A DNA stretch of 64,000 bases, taken from NCBI GenBank assembly GCA_010093515.1, contig MU001679.1, positions 327,474 to 391,473 of the forward strand. The letters are read 5' to 3'. The notes beneath the pieces are model-generated. The model was not told the origin of the DNA and ran no database searches. It worked only from the letters and a program-made list of their open reading frames with translations. The stretch's first letter is position 1; each line of letters opens with the position of its first letter. The stretch comes from Lineolata rhizophorae. Taxonomy: Eukaryota; Ascomycota; Dothideomycetes; Lineolatales; Lineolataceae. The translations under genes and the position numbers were made by a program. This document shows, piece after piece, positions 47,962 to 59,926 of the stretch.

Positions 47962-49257
47962 TTATCTCAGAGGGATATCCTTCACACCCTTTACGTCCTT
48001 ACTTTCCAGCTGTAGATCCGTCGGCTCGGGGCTGGCGGCAGGTGTCGGCCATGGCACTTCATGCTCCAAGGCCGGCTTCATCCTTTTATGCTGTCGTTTG
48101 ACATAACCGTCCGGCGGACTCTTCCAAGTGTAGTCCATCCACTCTCCCAGAGTCTCATGAACACCTTCGGCGAGAATCTGCACGGCGCGCTGGCGATTCA
48201 GACTCCACTCATGGTCCCTCTCCCACCTGCCCGCTTTAATCGCGGTCTCCTTGCCGTTCTCCAGCCCATCCAGGATGCTCCGCCAGACTTGCATCGTTTT
48301 CTTCAGCTCCGAAAACTTGCTCACGCCCATGACGCTGACTCCGAGCTTCCTGCCACCAACTTGCTCATTACTCTCACGCTGCCAAGGAACACCTGAAGCT
48401 GGGTCTCCGTGCGAGCCGACAGATTCGCCCGTGCGCATCCAACTCTCCAGTGCATAGCGAATCGCGATGACTTCAAGGCGCTCGCCATGTCTATCGCAAA
48501 AGTCGCTCGCATCTCGGACAGCCGCGCGCAACGCATTACTTGACGGGTGAAAGTCGCCTATACTTCCCACAGGCACGCCCTCCCTTCGCAAGAGACCCAT
48601 GCCTAACGGCGAGGCATTCGGTACGACATCGACCCCAGCCGCCTTGAGTCGGGGCATGCCTTCGGTTGCAAGCTTCGTATTTTGCAGCGTGAAGTTTGCG
48701 TACGACATAACAATGTCCAAGGGTTCGCCGGTCTCCCGCAGAATACGCTCCGCCAAGGAACACAAGACTTCGAGTGGATACCCCGAGATGCCGATGTACT
48801 TCACGGTTCCATTCTCGTCTCTCATGCGACGCAGTTCACGGACTGCGCCTAGGACTTCGTCTTCGGAGACAAACTCGACATCGTGGCAATAGACGACATC
48901 GAGATAGTCGGTCCGAAGGCGGGCAAGGCTGCGGGCGATGCTATGTCGGACCCAGGAAAGCGAGTAATCGAATTCGCTTTCGGCTAAACGGCCTACTTTC
49001 GTGAGCAGGAAATAGTCTTGCCGAGGCAACGGATGGCTGGCGAGAGTTTCGGAGAGAGCGGCTCCGAGAAGAGACTCGGCCGGGCCGTAATAGGGCGACG
49101 TGTCGAAAGCGCGGACTCCGAGCGACAGCGCTCCAGCCACGAGGCCGACAGTGTCGAGCGCGTACGGGTCCTTGTTGTACTGGTGGTTGAACGTCGCCGT
49201 CCCAAATATCAGAGGAGGAAGGACCGACGACAGACGAGGCGTCTGGGTGCGAGCCAT
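47962..49257 (-). CDS. Aldo/keto reductase, D-arabinose 1-dehydrogenase (ARA2)-like
   Basis: NAD(P)-dependent oxidoreductase that in the Ara2/L-galactose dehydrogenase group oxidises D-arabinose to the lactone, a step toward D-erythroascorbate (family knowledge). Single exon, 431 aa. The TIM-barrel entry is LPPLIFGTATFNHQYNKDP, and the catalytic tetrad is visible as Asp and Tyr in FDTSPYYG, Lys in LLTKVGR and His in VVYCHDVE. The family blocks SLARLRTDYLDVV, VKYIGISGYPLEVL and NASPLGMGLL follow. The C-terminal 80 residues (GEWMDYTWKSPPDGYVKR) are a fungal extension. The start chosen is the ATG at 49257 (MARTQTPRLSSVLPPL); the open frame continues upstream only through non-ATG codons. Substrate is inferred from family resemblance. 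Confidence 0.88.
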   Translation of the reverse strand: MARTQTPRLSSVLPPLIFGTATFNHQYNKDPYALDTVGLVAGALSLGVRAFDTSPYYGPAESLLGAALSETLASHPLPRQDYFLLTKVGRLAESEFDYSLSWVRHSIARSLARLRTDYLDVVYCHDVEFVSEDEVLGAVRELRRMRDENGTVKYIGISGYPLEVLCSLAERILRETGEPLDIVMSYANFTLQNTKLATEGMPRLKAAGVDVVPNASPLGMGLLRREGVPVGSIGDFHPSSNALRAAVRDASDFCDRHGERLEVIAIRYALESWMRTGESVGSHGDPASGVPWQRESNEQVGGRKLGVSVMGVSKFSELKKTMQVWRSILDGLENGKETAIKAGRWERDHEWSLNRQRAVQILAEGVHETLGEWMDYTWKSPPDGYVKRQHKRMKPALEHEVPWPTPAASPEPTDLQLESKDVKGVKDIPLR

Positions 49258-50257
49258 GGAGTATGGAGTGAGAATCAGAAAATGCGGTGTGAAGGGAGTC
49301 AGCAAGCGGTCGGGAAGGCTACCCCAGGAAGCTTGAACGATTTCAGGATTGGGGGTTGCTAAGAGGATAGATAATGGTTATCGCTCAGCGCGGCAACAAA
49401 AACGCCAGAGTTTCCATTGCAGCTAGCATAGCGGTGGGAAGAGGCCTGGCAAGGGCCGGCTTCATCTCAAGGAGTGCTTAGGTACGGCAAAGGACGGCGA
49501 TAGGGGGGCGGAATGCTCTAGCCGGCATGACGCGATCCATTGTGCCTCCAAGGTTCCCGCGGACGCGAACCGCGAGGGCAGCGAAGGTCGGCGGCGTGCG
49601 GGTGACGGCCGTCTCGAGTGGCCCGCAACTCGCCGCGCGCGCGCAAAAACAGAAGCCTTATTACCAATAACGGCGCCGGCTAAGGTGGGGCTGGATCGCC
49701 CAACTCGGCCTTGGCCCTACACAACAATATCAGATCAGATCAAGGGTCTCGCACACGCCCACCTGCCTCATGTACGAAGTATGTGCCTGTCTACTAGTGC
49801 CTGCCATTCTGCCACTAGGCTCTGGGTCACCCGCCAATCAACCCATCTAACTTCAGTAGGTAGCCTGCGGTCGCAGGCTTGGCCGGTTATGATGGGCTTA
49901 CTCTGGCAGTTGTTCGCTTAGCGGCTGCCCATCCATCCCGACATCCATTCGATGGTTCTGGGAAGTGCGCTGACAGTAGCAATTCCATACTACATAACTA
50001 CATCTAACTACAATGTGCCACAACCCATCTACCGAAGCTACATAGAACTCCAACCCCGCCCAAGGTCAAGGGCAATTAGCAATTTCGGACATCCCGACCT
50101 TTGCAATCCGGGTAAGAACCATTCTAGCATGTACATCCATCTCCCCTCAAGCCAATCTCTAGCCAGTTCAGTCTCTCGTGGCTCACATCACCGTAATTCT
50201 TGTTATCTCTCTATGGTGGCCTCGGTTGGCACCACTCAAACAGCCGGGCCGTCCGGC
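49258..50257. promoter_or_regulatory. Promoter region of the aldo/keto reductase gene
   Basis: About 1 kb between the choline oxidase stop and the reductase start, both minus strand. No supported gene. The stretch 49550-49640 is GC-rich with a CGCGCGCGC run; the side nearest 50257 is AT-richer and likely the oxidase 3' untranslated region. Confidence 0.45.
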
Positions 50258-51982
50258 TCACAGCTTCTGCTTCTCGAGGCCCTTCCAGCCCCAATCTTGC
50301 GCAATCAGTTCTGCAGCACGCTCTCCGACCCCCAGCACTGTTAGCATCGGATTGATAGACGTCATCTCGGGGAAGACACCGGCATCGGCCACTCTCAGGC
50401 CTTGCACGTCGCGAACCCTCAGTGTCGGGTCCACCACGGCTAGTGGATCCTTGGTCACGTCCCCCATCTTGGTCGTTCCTGCGGGATGGTAGACCGTGTG
50501 TGCCACTCTACGGCCGTATTCGGAAAGCTCCTCGTCAGTTTGCAGTTTCGGCCCCGGCGCAACCTCCCGTTTGATCCAAGAACGGAATGGCTCTTGCTGA
50601 GCCACCTTGCGCGCGGCACGCAAGCCGGCAACAATCGTGGCCGCGTCGTAACCTTCAGGGTCTGTGAAGTACCGGAAATCCAGTGCTGGCTTGACGGATG
50701 GGTCGGCCGACGTGAGATAAATCCGCCCGCGAGACCGCGGTCGCGGAATGTTCGGGGTCATGCAAAAAGCATCGATGGGCGTTTCGTACCCCAGACTGTG
50801 TTTATGTGAGTCGAAGAACAAATTGACAGCAGTTGAATGCTGGGACATGAAGTAATGTCTCACGTCGCCGTTTGGCTGGTGAGCAACTTACCGAGAAGTG
50901 TTCAGGCAAAATGGAATCTGGTAACAGTGCATCATGATATCTGCAATTTCGCCGTCGTTTCCTGCGGCATTCGGAATCTGCCTACGCAAAAATATACCAG
51001 CGTCTGAATCCATCGTCGTTTGGTTTTGCGGTACGGGTTTGTTGAGCTCCCAAATAATGATGCTCTCTGGATGATCGAGCAAATTTTCGCCGACACCTGG
51101 GATATCCCGCACTACAGGAATGCTCAAATCTTCAAGTTGCTTTTTGGGCCCAAGGCCTGACAGCAACATCAGCCTTGGAGTATCCACGGCTCCAGCACAA
51201 AGGATAGTTTCGGCCTTTGCAACAAGGGACCGTTCTTCACCATTTTGGAGCTTCAGGGTAACGCCTTTAGCCCGGCCGCCCACAACATCAACTTTGCTGG
51301 CCCATGCATTAGTAAGAATTGTCAAGTTCGGCCGCTTCTCCTGGCCATTGAGGATCGGGTGAATGTATGCCACGCTTGCGCTGCTCCGACGGCCGTCGTC
51401 AGGGTTGTACGCAACGGAAAAGAAACCCACACCTGTTTTCAGGGCGCCTTTGTTTCGGATCTCGTGGTTGAAGTCATGAATGATCGGGACATCCAGCGCT
51501 GACGAACATGCCTGAACCCAGTCACGGCAGAGTTGGTTGCGATGGCGATAGTGCACGGGCTGAATCGCGTTCCTCAAATTGTCGAGGACGCGAGTGAACG
51601 TCTTGAAGGACCAACCCGTACAACCTTTGCGCTCCCAAACCTGGCAGTCGTACTCAAAGGGACGGAAAGAAATCAGTGTATTGTGTGAGGAGCAGCCTCC
51701 CAAGACTTTTGCACGAGAATGGCGAATGTGCGAATTTCCCATAGGCTGTTCGGTGGTGCCATAGTCATAATCCAGCTCTCCACCAAGCAAGCTGAGCCAA
51801 TCCTTAAGGAGGAGCACGCGGTCATCCATATAGTCGCTCGGGCCAGCTTCGATAAGAAGAATCTTTTTCTCCGGAAGATATTCCGACAATCTACTTGCGA
51901 TGACACACCCTGCTGTTCCCCCGCCGACGATGACAAAGTCAAAGCCGTCGACTGCAGTTTCGGGAAGAGCCGTAGTCGTCAT
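50258..51982 (-). CDS. Choline oxidase-like GMC flavoenzyme
   Basis: FAD-dependent GMC oxidoreductase, probably oxidising choline to betaine aldehyde (and perhaps on to glycine betaine) with release of hydrogen peroxide. Two exons: 51982..50892 and 50795..50258, intron 96 nt; 542 aa. The FAD-binding motif is VIVGGGTAGCVIASRLSE (G20-x-G-xx-G25). KVLGGCSSHNTLISF places H100 where bacterial choline oxidase has its FAD-linked His99 in GGCSSHN; choline dehydrogenases have a different sequence there. VAHTVYHPAGTTKMG contains the expected active-site His and INPMLTVLGVGERAAELI the conserved Asn. The carboxyl end is EKQKL, a weak PTS1-like signal. The start is the first ATG (MTTTALPE). The betaine-aldehyde dehydrogenase gene is its divergent neighbour. 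Confidence 0.88.
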
Positions 51983-53544
51983 GCTGGGCAGGTTGAAATC
52001 CAAATAGAGGCTCGACTGACTGAGTGCTCAAAGAGTTCTCCCGGTAATGACGTGCACAGGAGGGCTTGAAACCTATTAGCACTTACAGAGCTAAAACAAA
52101 GCAGGGAATGCGGAGTATCGTACGGTCTTCCCCGCGCGACTGGGAGGAGATCGGCTCCAGTTTGACAACGCGAGAGAAAGCCGTTAAACATGTGAGCTCC
52201 GCATCAATATCGCACGTACCATATACCTTTAAGCAAGTCGGTGGTTGTGTATAGTGGTGGAAGGGCACGTGAGCGCAGGCAGTGGAAAGATTTTTCAACC
52301 TCGAAATCCAGCGATCGGCAAGCTAGAGCTCGTTCACGAGATAATTGAGGTCAGACAAAGAGCAGAACACGAAACGTTCGGATGCCTTTATAATCTGACA
52401 GGAACGACGTGCCTCTACCCTACAGATAGGCAGCGCAGATAAGCAACGGCAACGGGCTATTGAAGGCGGTCGGGAGTGGAGAAGCCGAGAAGGCAGGGCG
52501 AGGCTGTTGTGGATTTTTTTTTTTTTGGTTGGTGCCACCGGGCGCCACGGCAGCCTCACAATGCGCATTGTAAACAATCCCCAAGTATTCCGCGCCAGTA
52601 AAGTATTCTCCGTTTTAGGAATCTTATTCTCGTCGAGACGATGAACCCTGGATTAGAGGGGCCAACGAGGAGGCCGCCAACAGTGGCCAAGAGAAGGCGG
52701 CAAGTGACTAAGTGCATGTGGATCCCGTCACTCATGGCCTGAGCGGCCCATCCCGGCTTTCAACGGGTTCCAACCGCCGCCGTAAGACCCTGCAGCGCGT
52801 AGTACGCTGTACCTATGTAGTATGCATATAAGTGTGTATTAGCATCGAGAGATATACTTATGGCACCTCTGTAATAATGTAGGCCTAGCCAGGGAGTTCC
52901 CCACGTGCTGAGCCATGACACGCTTTTTAGATGGCCCTCGAGTAGGACTCAAGGTCTCGGCCACTCTCCAGCACAGGGCTGCATCAAGACACGTACTATG
53001 TAGGAACTCAAAAGCTTGGGGCTGTCATGTGGCCATTGAGAGAGCGCGCAACTCGTTTTGATGCCTGATGTGGAAATCTGATCCCGACCCGTTGCCGTGC
53101 TGCACGTGAAATATCGGGGGTTGAGACGCTGCGGGTCCGGCAAAGAGCGCGGCGGTCAGCTGTGCTATCGGGCCGGCCGCCTGCAGTTGTCTCTCTTTTC
53201 TCCTGTGTTGGCAGAGTCCTTGGACAAAATATTTCTATGGGGCGCTTCTGGCGGGGAAGCGGACTACATATCCATCTAGATAGGTGCCTGCCTTGGCGGC
53301 CCAGGTACCAAATGTATTTTATCGCATTGTGGCACCCCGATGGGAGCGCCGTTCCCTCTCAACCCACGGAAGCGTTGGAGGGCAGTACCTTGGTAGGCGG
53401 CGTGGCAACTCGCATATATGACGACGCGGTTACCTGTGAGACTAGCGTCGGATCCGCCAGGACTCCGCGAGATCCTGCTGTCGCGCTTCTCACGGAGCAC
53501 ATCGCCTTCTCTGGAACGGTCTGCCGCGAGGCGATCGATCCATC
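51983..53544. promoter_or_regulatory. Shared divergent promoter region of the choline-to-betaine gene pair
   Basis: The 1.56-kb interval between divergent start codons of choline oxidase and betaine-aldehyde dehydrogenase. No supported gene lies in it. It has a T-run at 52517-52527 and a TATGTAGTATGCATATAAGTGTG stretch near 52815-52837. Co-regulation of the two genes from here is inference from arrangement. Confidence 0.6.
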
Positions 53545-55136
53545 ATGGCTTCGCGCCGGTACCCTGCCCGCCAGCTTTACTACGATGGCGAACCTCGACC
53601 GTCCACCGCGAAGCGATTTTTCGAAACCATTGACCCTTCGACGTCGAAACCGCTTGCCGACGTAGTCTGCGCCTCTCCAGCCGACGTCGACGCTGCCATT
53701 GCCAGCGCCTCCCGTGCATTCCCCTCGTGGTCGAAGACCCCGCCCGCCGAGCGTGCCCGCGTCCTTCTCCGCGCCGTGGCGTTACTCCGAGCGCGCAACG
53801 ATCAACTCGCTGCCGTTGAGACGCACGACACCGGCAAGCCGTTGAGCGAAACGAGCACTGTCGATGTCGTCACTGGCGCAGACGTGCTTGAATACTTCGC
53901 CAATCTTGTCGGTGGCGGAGGCCTGAATGGGGAGACAACGCAGCTGCGCGAGGACGCGTGGGTGTACACGAGGAAAGAGGCCCTAGGGGTTTGCGCCGGT
54001 ATTGGAGCGTGGAACTACCCAATTCAAATGTACGTTGACATTTCGGATATTTAGATGAAGCGGTTTTCTGGCCCGTCACACGAAACTAACGAGATCATTC
54101 CCCCGTCGCCAGTGCACTATGGAAGTCAGCCCCTTGCCTTGCTGCTGGCAACACGATGGTGTACAAGCCCAGCGAAGTGACTCCGTTACACGGCCAGTTT
54201 CTGGCTGAGCTCTACACCGAAGCCGGGCTGCCTCCAGGTGTCTTCAACGTCATCAATGGCGGCGGAGATGTTGGTTCATATCTCACATCTCATCCGCGTG
54301 TTGCCAAAGTCAGCTTTACGGGTCAGGTGAGCACAGGTCAAAAGGTTGCTTCATCCGCAGCAGGTGGCATGAAATACGTGACCATGGAGTTGGGCGGTAA
54401 GAGCCCGTTGATCATACTGCCGGACGTAGATCTCGACATCGCTGTCGACGGTGCCATGATGGCAAACTTTTTCAGTACCGGCCAGGTCTGTACGAACGGG
54501 ACCAGGGTGTTCGTTCCAAAATCCCTACAGGCCGACTTCGAGAAACGTCTTCTCGACAAAATGCAGCATGTTCGTATGGGCGACCCTACGGACATGTCGA
54601 CGAACTTTGGCCCAGTAGTTTCTGCCCAGCATCTCGAGAAGGTACTTGGCTACATCAGACACGGCATTGAAGTCGACAAGGCGTCATTGCTTTGCGGAGG
54701 TCTGAAGAAGCCAGCTGCTCCCTCGGCAAGTGCAGACATGGGAGACGGATATTGGGTCCAGCCGACAGTCTTTACCAACTGCAAAGATTCGATGCGAATA
54801 GTGCAGGAAGAGATTTTCGGGCCGGTCATGTGCATTCTGACTTACGAGGACGTCAATGAGGCTGTTGAACGGGCGAACAACACTCAGCTGGGGTTGGCTG
54901 CCGGGGTTTTCACCAAGGACCTCAATGCTGCCCACAAGACCGTCGCACGCCTGCAAGCTGGAATCACGTGGGTGAATAGCTGGGGAGAGTCTCCCGCTGA
55001 GATGAGCGTTGGCGGCTGGAAGATGAGTGGCGTGGGCGTTGAGAACGGAAGGCGAGGCATAGAGGCATGGGTGCGCAACAAGAGCACCCTGGTTGACATG
55101 AGCGGTGCCGTGGCGACGGCATTTTCGAAGTTGTGA
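53545..55136 (+). CDS. Betaine-aldehyde dehydrogenase with C-terminal SKL
   Basis: NAD(P)-dependent aldehyde dehydrogenase converting betaine aldehyde to glycine betaine, an osmoprotectant and methyl donor. Two exons: 53545..54029 and 54113..55136, intron 83 nt; 502 aa, normal for ALDH9/BADH. Visible: [32 protein letters not shown] across the splice, [26 protein letters not shown], the general base E254 in [11 protein letters not shown], the catalytic C288 in [15 protein letters not shown] (34 residues later, as expected), and [14 protein letters not shown]. The last residues are AFSKL, a perfect PTS1 peroxisomal signal. It is divergent from a choline oxidase-like gene, so the two likely form the complete choline oxidation route. 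In Aspergillus the corresponding genes are named codA and badA. It is followed 259 bp later by ARP6. Confidence 0.92.
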
Positions 55137-55395
55137 TGTGGTTGCGGCCAGGATCCTAAAACACTGTATAGATCCTAGCACAGACAAAATATGAGTCATA
55201 ATTCCCCTGACGTTGGAAGTTGTCTCCGTAGTCTTTAAGCGGGGAAAGCGACCAAGACGCGTAAAGTGGCCCAGTTGTGGCGCGGTGCGGAGCGGCGCGG
55301 CGCGGCGTGCCACACAGCGCTCGCAATATGTCGACACTCTCGCCCGCCCTTTCAACTCTCCAACAACACTGAGCTTAGACTTCCTACCCGCTAAA

Positions 55396-57083
55396 ATGCC
55401 TAAGCAAGCAAAACGTGCTAGCAGGGGGCTACCATCCACCACATTTGTCCTTGACAATGGAGCCTATACGATGAAAGCTGGCGTGCCCGGTTCTTCACTA
55501 GATCCGCCGACGTGCCGAATTGTGCCCAACTGCATAGCCCGAAGCCGCGAGAAAAGGATTTACATCGGAGCTGAACTAGACAGTTGCGAGGACTTCGGCG
55601 AGATGATATTTCGAAGGCCGGTCGAGAAGGGCTTCCTCGTCAACTGGGAAGGCGAGAAATGCATTTGGGATCGCACTTTTTTTGACACTAAGTCGCCTAC
55701 CAAGGTTTGCTTCGATGAAATGTACCGCAAGACATTCTAGGATACGGAGGCTTATATCGAGGAAGGTGTCCCCTAGTGAGAGCACGCTCATCCTGACGGA
55801 GGCCCCGAACTGTCCCCACCAGCTGCAATTGAACACGGATCAGATTGTATTTGAAGAATACAAATTCGGCGGGTATTATCGATGCATAGGTAAGCCCATT
55901 TTTGTCCCGCTCTTCAGGGAATATGTATAGTCACGCATATCGCCATACAACATGTGTTGATTATTACCTCACGTGAATTGTCCCGGGCACGGACAAATTA
56001 CCACTACCTAGAGAACATGGAAGCTAACGTGTCTCAGGGTCTTCGCTCAATGCATACAACGACCTTACCTCACTTTTTAAAGAGCCTCAATCCAAGCCAT
56101 CGGATGCGGTGGCGCCGGCGGAATGTCTTCTGGTCATAGATTCTGGGTACAGTCATACGACCATCACTCCTCTTCTCAATGGCCGGCCCGTCCAACACGC
56201 AATTCGCCGCCTCGACATCGGCGGCAAGCTTCTTACAAATTACCTAAAGGAGCTCATCTCCTTGCGCCATTATGGCATGATGGACGAAACGCACTTGGTC
56301 AACGAGATTAAAGAGGACGCCTGTTTTGTCACTTCGAACTTCAGCCGCGACCTCGAGCGCACTTGGAAAGGTGGGCTGCGCGATCACCGTGAAGTGGATA
56401 CCAGCATGGTCGTCGACTACGTCCTGCCGGATTATACGACCCGCCGGCGGGGGTTCGTAAGACCACACGACCCGAGTCATTCGGCCAAGATGCGGCGGCT
56501 GGGCGCTGGTGGGCCCCACGACGGACCAAGAGAGGACGTGGTCCCTCTCGGCAATGAACGCTTTGTCGTTCCCGAGCTTTTGTTCAATCCGGCCGACATA
56601 GGTATGCAGGAGGCTGGCATTGTAGGCATGGTTTTCGAGAGCTTGTCACAGATTCCACCAAGTCTGTGGCAGGCAATGTTGGGTAACGTATTGATTGTTG
56701 GAGGCAACACAAAGATTCAAGGTTTCACGGATCGATTGTGAGTACTCTTGTTCTAAGGCTGCTCGAACCTCAAGATTCACTTCCCAATGAATTCAACGTA
56801 TCTAATGGTGATCAACTACACAGCAGACGTGAGCTCCGAGAGATTGCACCCAGCCAATATGTGGTCCGGGTTGCTGTGCCCGACGAGTAAGCTCCACCCT
56901 CCCCTAAAATACAATGTTAAAAGGTTCTCACAAGTCGCTAGTCCTATCAAATCTTCCTGGCTCGGTGGAGCAAGATTGGCAAGCAGCCGCGAAAACCTCG
57001 AGGCATTGGCCGTCACAAGGCAAGAGTATGAGGAGCACGGTCCTCATTTGCTCTCACAGAAGTTCAGCAATCGAATCAAATGA
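55396..57083 (+). CDS. ARP6: Actin-related protein 6 (SWR1 complex)
   Basis: Nuclear actin-related protein, part of the SWR1 complex that exchanges H2A for H2A.Z (family knowledge). Five exons: 55396..55704, 55766..55889, 56038..56737, 56824..56886, 56942..57083; 445 aa. The actin fold is visible in TTFVLDNGAYTMKAGV, RPVEKGFLVNWEGEKCIW, LILTEAPNCPHQLQLNTDQI, VFEEYKFGGYYRCIG, CLLVIDSGYSHTTITPLLNG and GNVLIVGGNTKIQGF. The end is DPIKSSWLGGARLASS then VTRQEYEEHG. The first intron is the least certain: I chose acceptor 55765 (GAGGAAG|GTG), which gives SPTKVSPSESTLILTEAP; an earlier acceptor at about 55740 would be out of register with this exon-1 end. The last splice uses CGCTAG|TCC to make PDDPIKSSW. 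Confidence 0.9.
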
Positions 57084-57444
57084 CCGCCCAAGCTGAAGAT
57101 GGATGCCTCAGTCTCTTGGACGGCCAGATACACATCCAACAGACTTACAATACATTGACAACATTTTCTTCAGTAAGTACATACACTGAATTATACTGAG
57201 TATCCCATTGACCATAACCAGCAATAAACGCAAACCACCCTTAGCCAATCCAGGATCTGTGGACCTCGTTGCAACCTTTATTATAATACCAGGCAAAGAC
57301 ACGCCAGCGTCAAACAAGTTCCAATGCAACCTAACCGCGTACCGAAATCGTAGACGCCACCAGAGCCAATTAAACTAAAGCACAAAGAAAGGAAGAAGAT
57401 CAGATATCATGCGGAAATGACCAGCCTTAATTGGGGTTGCCTCC
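57084..57444. other. Short intergenic stretch between convergent ARP6 and BRL1 genes
   Basis: 361 bp between the two stop codons, AT-rich, presumably both 3' untranslated regions. Nothing else is visible. Confidence 0.5.
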
Positions 57445-58962
57445 TTAGTAGAAGCTCAGCTTCTTTATAGGACTCCCATTTGACTGCGAATCAATGTTTG
57501 GTCCGGGCTCTGCTGCATTGAATCTACCATGGTATGGCGTGTAATAACCTTGGTCGTGCGTCATTGAGCCCGAGGAGAATCGCTGGGCTGTAGGAGGAGG
57601 CTGATGATGCATGTACATCGAGTGCTGATGCATGTCGGCCTTGTTGCGTAAGAAGCCAAACGCGAAATTAGAGATCCAAAAGCAGCCGAAGACAAGAGCT
57701 AGAGAGAAGAACTGTCATTTAACAAGTGTTAGCTACCTTAGTCGTGGGGAAAGGGGCCGTGGGGGAACGGTTGACGACGCAGGACAGTGTCTCTAGAAGT
57801 ATTACGGCAGTTGATTGCTTACCATTGCTTTGTACGATATCGGCTCTATGAAAGAATTGAAGATTTGAGCGAAAGTATGGGCCGAAATCCGTGCCCTTGC
57901 GACGGCATGCGGATCCCGACTCATGCACTTTTTCCAAGTGTTGCATATCGTCTCCATGGCCGGGACGCGAGACTCTTGTTCACACATGTTGGCCTCCCAG
58001 TCCTTGGCGCACCTCGCCACTTCAGCCATGGCTTCCATGACAGCGTTTTGCGATGAGAGGTCAACATCGGATCGGATCGCCGCCCAGAATGAATAGACAA
58101 TGTACATGATGAAGAATACCAGGAAAATGTTCAGCATGAGCTGAGCGTAATAGGATAGAACGTGCGGGAGCTGGGGGTGCGACTCGAGGTAGGAGAACAT
58201 GGTGCCGACGAAGCCAGCTAGCCTCGAGTCTTGACGAGCATCGGCCATTCTCGCACCGTTCCGCCCGTCGCCTTCGTCTTCGTCATCCGAATCAAATTCC
58301 CGTTCGTGCCGGCGGGCCAGTCTACGATCGGTATCCTTCTTCCTTCGCTTCGTGATCCTCTTCTCCGCCCTGCGGGAGTAGGGCTTCGCGACCTCTCCGC
58401 GACCCGCAGGGTTTCCAAACAGCTTGCCCAGCAGACTCTCCCTCCTCGACTTGCTCGGAGACGGCGACTTCTGGCCTTCGGCGCTGCTCTTGACCTGGGC
58501 GTCGCGCAGGGCCATGGTGTCGGGGGTGGCGTCGCTTTCGGCGGTAAGGTCGGGCGAGTTTGGAGTCTCGCCGCCGGAAGAGAAGAAGTCGGTCTCGACC
58601 TTGCGCGGCGTGGTGAAGGCGGGGCCGCGGAAGGCGTCGGGGACGGCTGGGAGCAGCTTCCTGCCGGGGCTGGGCGCGTTGAAAAAGTGCGGTTGGGAGG
58701 CTGGGTCGCGGAGGCTGGGGAAGGCCGGCTTGCCGGGCGAGTCGAACACGCTGTGAGGCCCTGCTAGTCTCGGTCAATACCGGCCTCCATCTGAGCGAGG
58801 CTCGATGCGATGACGGGAGGGCGACGTACGTTTCCTTGCGTGGTGGTCGGGCGACGCCATTCGCTGGCGGGAGAAGGTCAAGAACGGAGAGGACGAGTCG
58901 GTGGGCCCGCTGCCGTTCTCCCAGGCGAAGTCCATCGGAGTCTCGTGGGTGCGGCGCTCCAT
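57445..58962 (-). CDS. BRL1: Brl1/Brr6 nuclear-envelope membrane protein
   Basis: Integral protein of the nuclear envelope/ER needed for nuclear pore complex assembly and membrane lipid homeostasis (family knowledge). Three exons: 58962..58830, 58760..57823, 57711..57445; 445 aa. Residues 1-220 are Ser/Pro-rich then strongly basic/acidic (KRITKRRKKDTDRRLARR). The Brl1/Brr6 domain spans about 230-380: a first membrane span at about 251-272 (NIFLVFFIMYIVYSFW), a lumenal segment with four Cys (C295, C304, C317, C323) that form the family's disulfides, and a second span at about 358-378 (FFSLALVFGCFWISNFAFGF), reached through the last intron (111 nt). The tail is His/Gln/Pro-rich and ends KKLSFY. 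The first splice (C|GTACGT ... AGCAG|GG) joins HARK to RPHSVFDSPG. I use the Brl1 name loosely, as fungi have one or two related proteins. Confidence 0.9.
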
Positions 58963-59926
58963 GGTGCTGCGACGCGACGGCGAGGAGCGACGGAGAGAGG
59001 GGCGGGGCTGGGGAGAAGAGAAAAGGACGGGGCGGAGGCGGCGGCGGGTTGGTGTTTTGGCCGTCGGCTAGGAGATGGGTCGGCGCAAAACAACACTGGC
59101 GGTGCGCTGTAAACAACCGGACACAACACCTGGGCGCTTGGGCTAGGCGCGCCACCCGCCGGTAGGGCCCGATCGCCCCGGGCGAGCCGGCCGTGCACCA
59201 CAAGGATTCTCGGTGGAGACCGACTCTCGTAGAATCTGCGCGGTACCTACGCTCCGCGCGACGCACGCTCGCACGCTGCGGAGCAAGTCGTCGGGGCGTT
59301 GCCGCGCCTGTTCGGCAGCCTCTTCAGTCGTGGGCACGCCGCCCGGAACGCGTGGTGGGCGGGGAACTCGGCGGGCCCTCGCCTGTTGGCCCGGCCTTCG
59401 CGCCCGCCTGCCGCGACCTTCCGCTCCCAGCTGTGCCGCCTCTCGCCCTCTGCCTCTCCCTCACGCCCCTCTCTCCCCCGGCCACCGTCTCCCGACTTCT
59501 TCTCCTCCTCCTGCCCCTTCTTCCCCTCGCCCTCCCTACCCCAGCGTCTGCCCGACGTCCCGGCACCCACGCCCCTCGCACGTCATCCCTGGTGGTTGCC
59601 GGCCGAGGGCTTTCTTATCGCCCAAACCGTTGCGCGCCCGCTGCGCGCCCCGCCGACGATAAGCCTCCACCGAGCCCTGCGACGCCCGCACAGGTCGCGC
59701 GCGCGACAATCCAACATGAGCCTGTGATCGTCGCCCTCGCCTGTATCCTCTTTTCCCCACGCAGGGCGTCGTCGAGCCAGCCCCGGTCCGCGCCCCGCCG
59801 CCCAAGCATTGCCCGTCTCCGGACGTTGCCTGTTGCGCAAATTTGCGTCACCGCTTCCCACGTCGCGCCCCTCCACCCCCTACACCCCAACCCCTCTCCT
59901 CCACCGTCCGTCAGTTCTACGCTGCC
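58963..59926. promoter_or_regulatory. Divergent promoter region of BRL1 and the SIP5-like gene
   Basis: 964 bp between divergent starts, GC-rich with long pyrimidine tracts on the plus strand (about 59450-59560 and 59860-59910) leading up to the SIP5-like ATG, typical of fungal leaders. Long frames such as 59193-60284 are Pro/Arg/Ala-rich and conflict with the real gene's frame, so I reject them. Confidence 0.5.

Noticed and set aside
54684-55457. 257-codon minus-strand frame
   Set aside because: Antisense to the dehydrogenase and ARP6 leader; no family resemblance.
58322-59266. 314-codon minus-strand frame beside BRL1
   Set aside because: Alternate frame of the BRL1 amino-terminal exon and its promoter, strongly Arg/Pro-rich.
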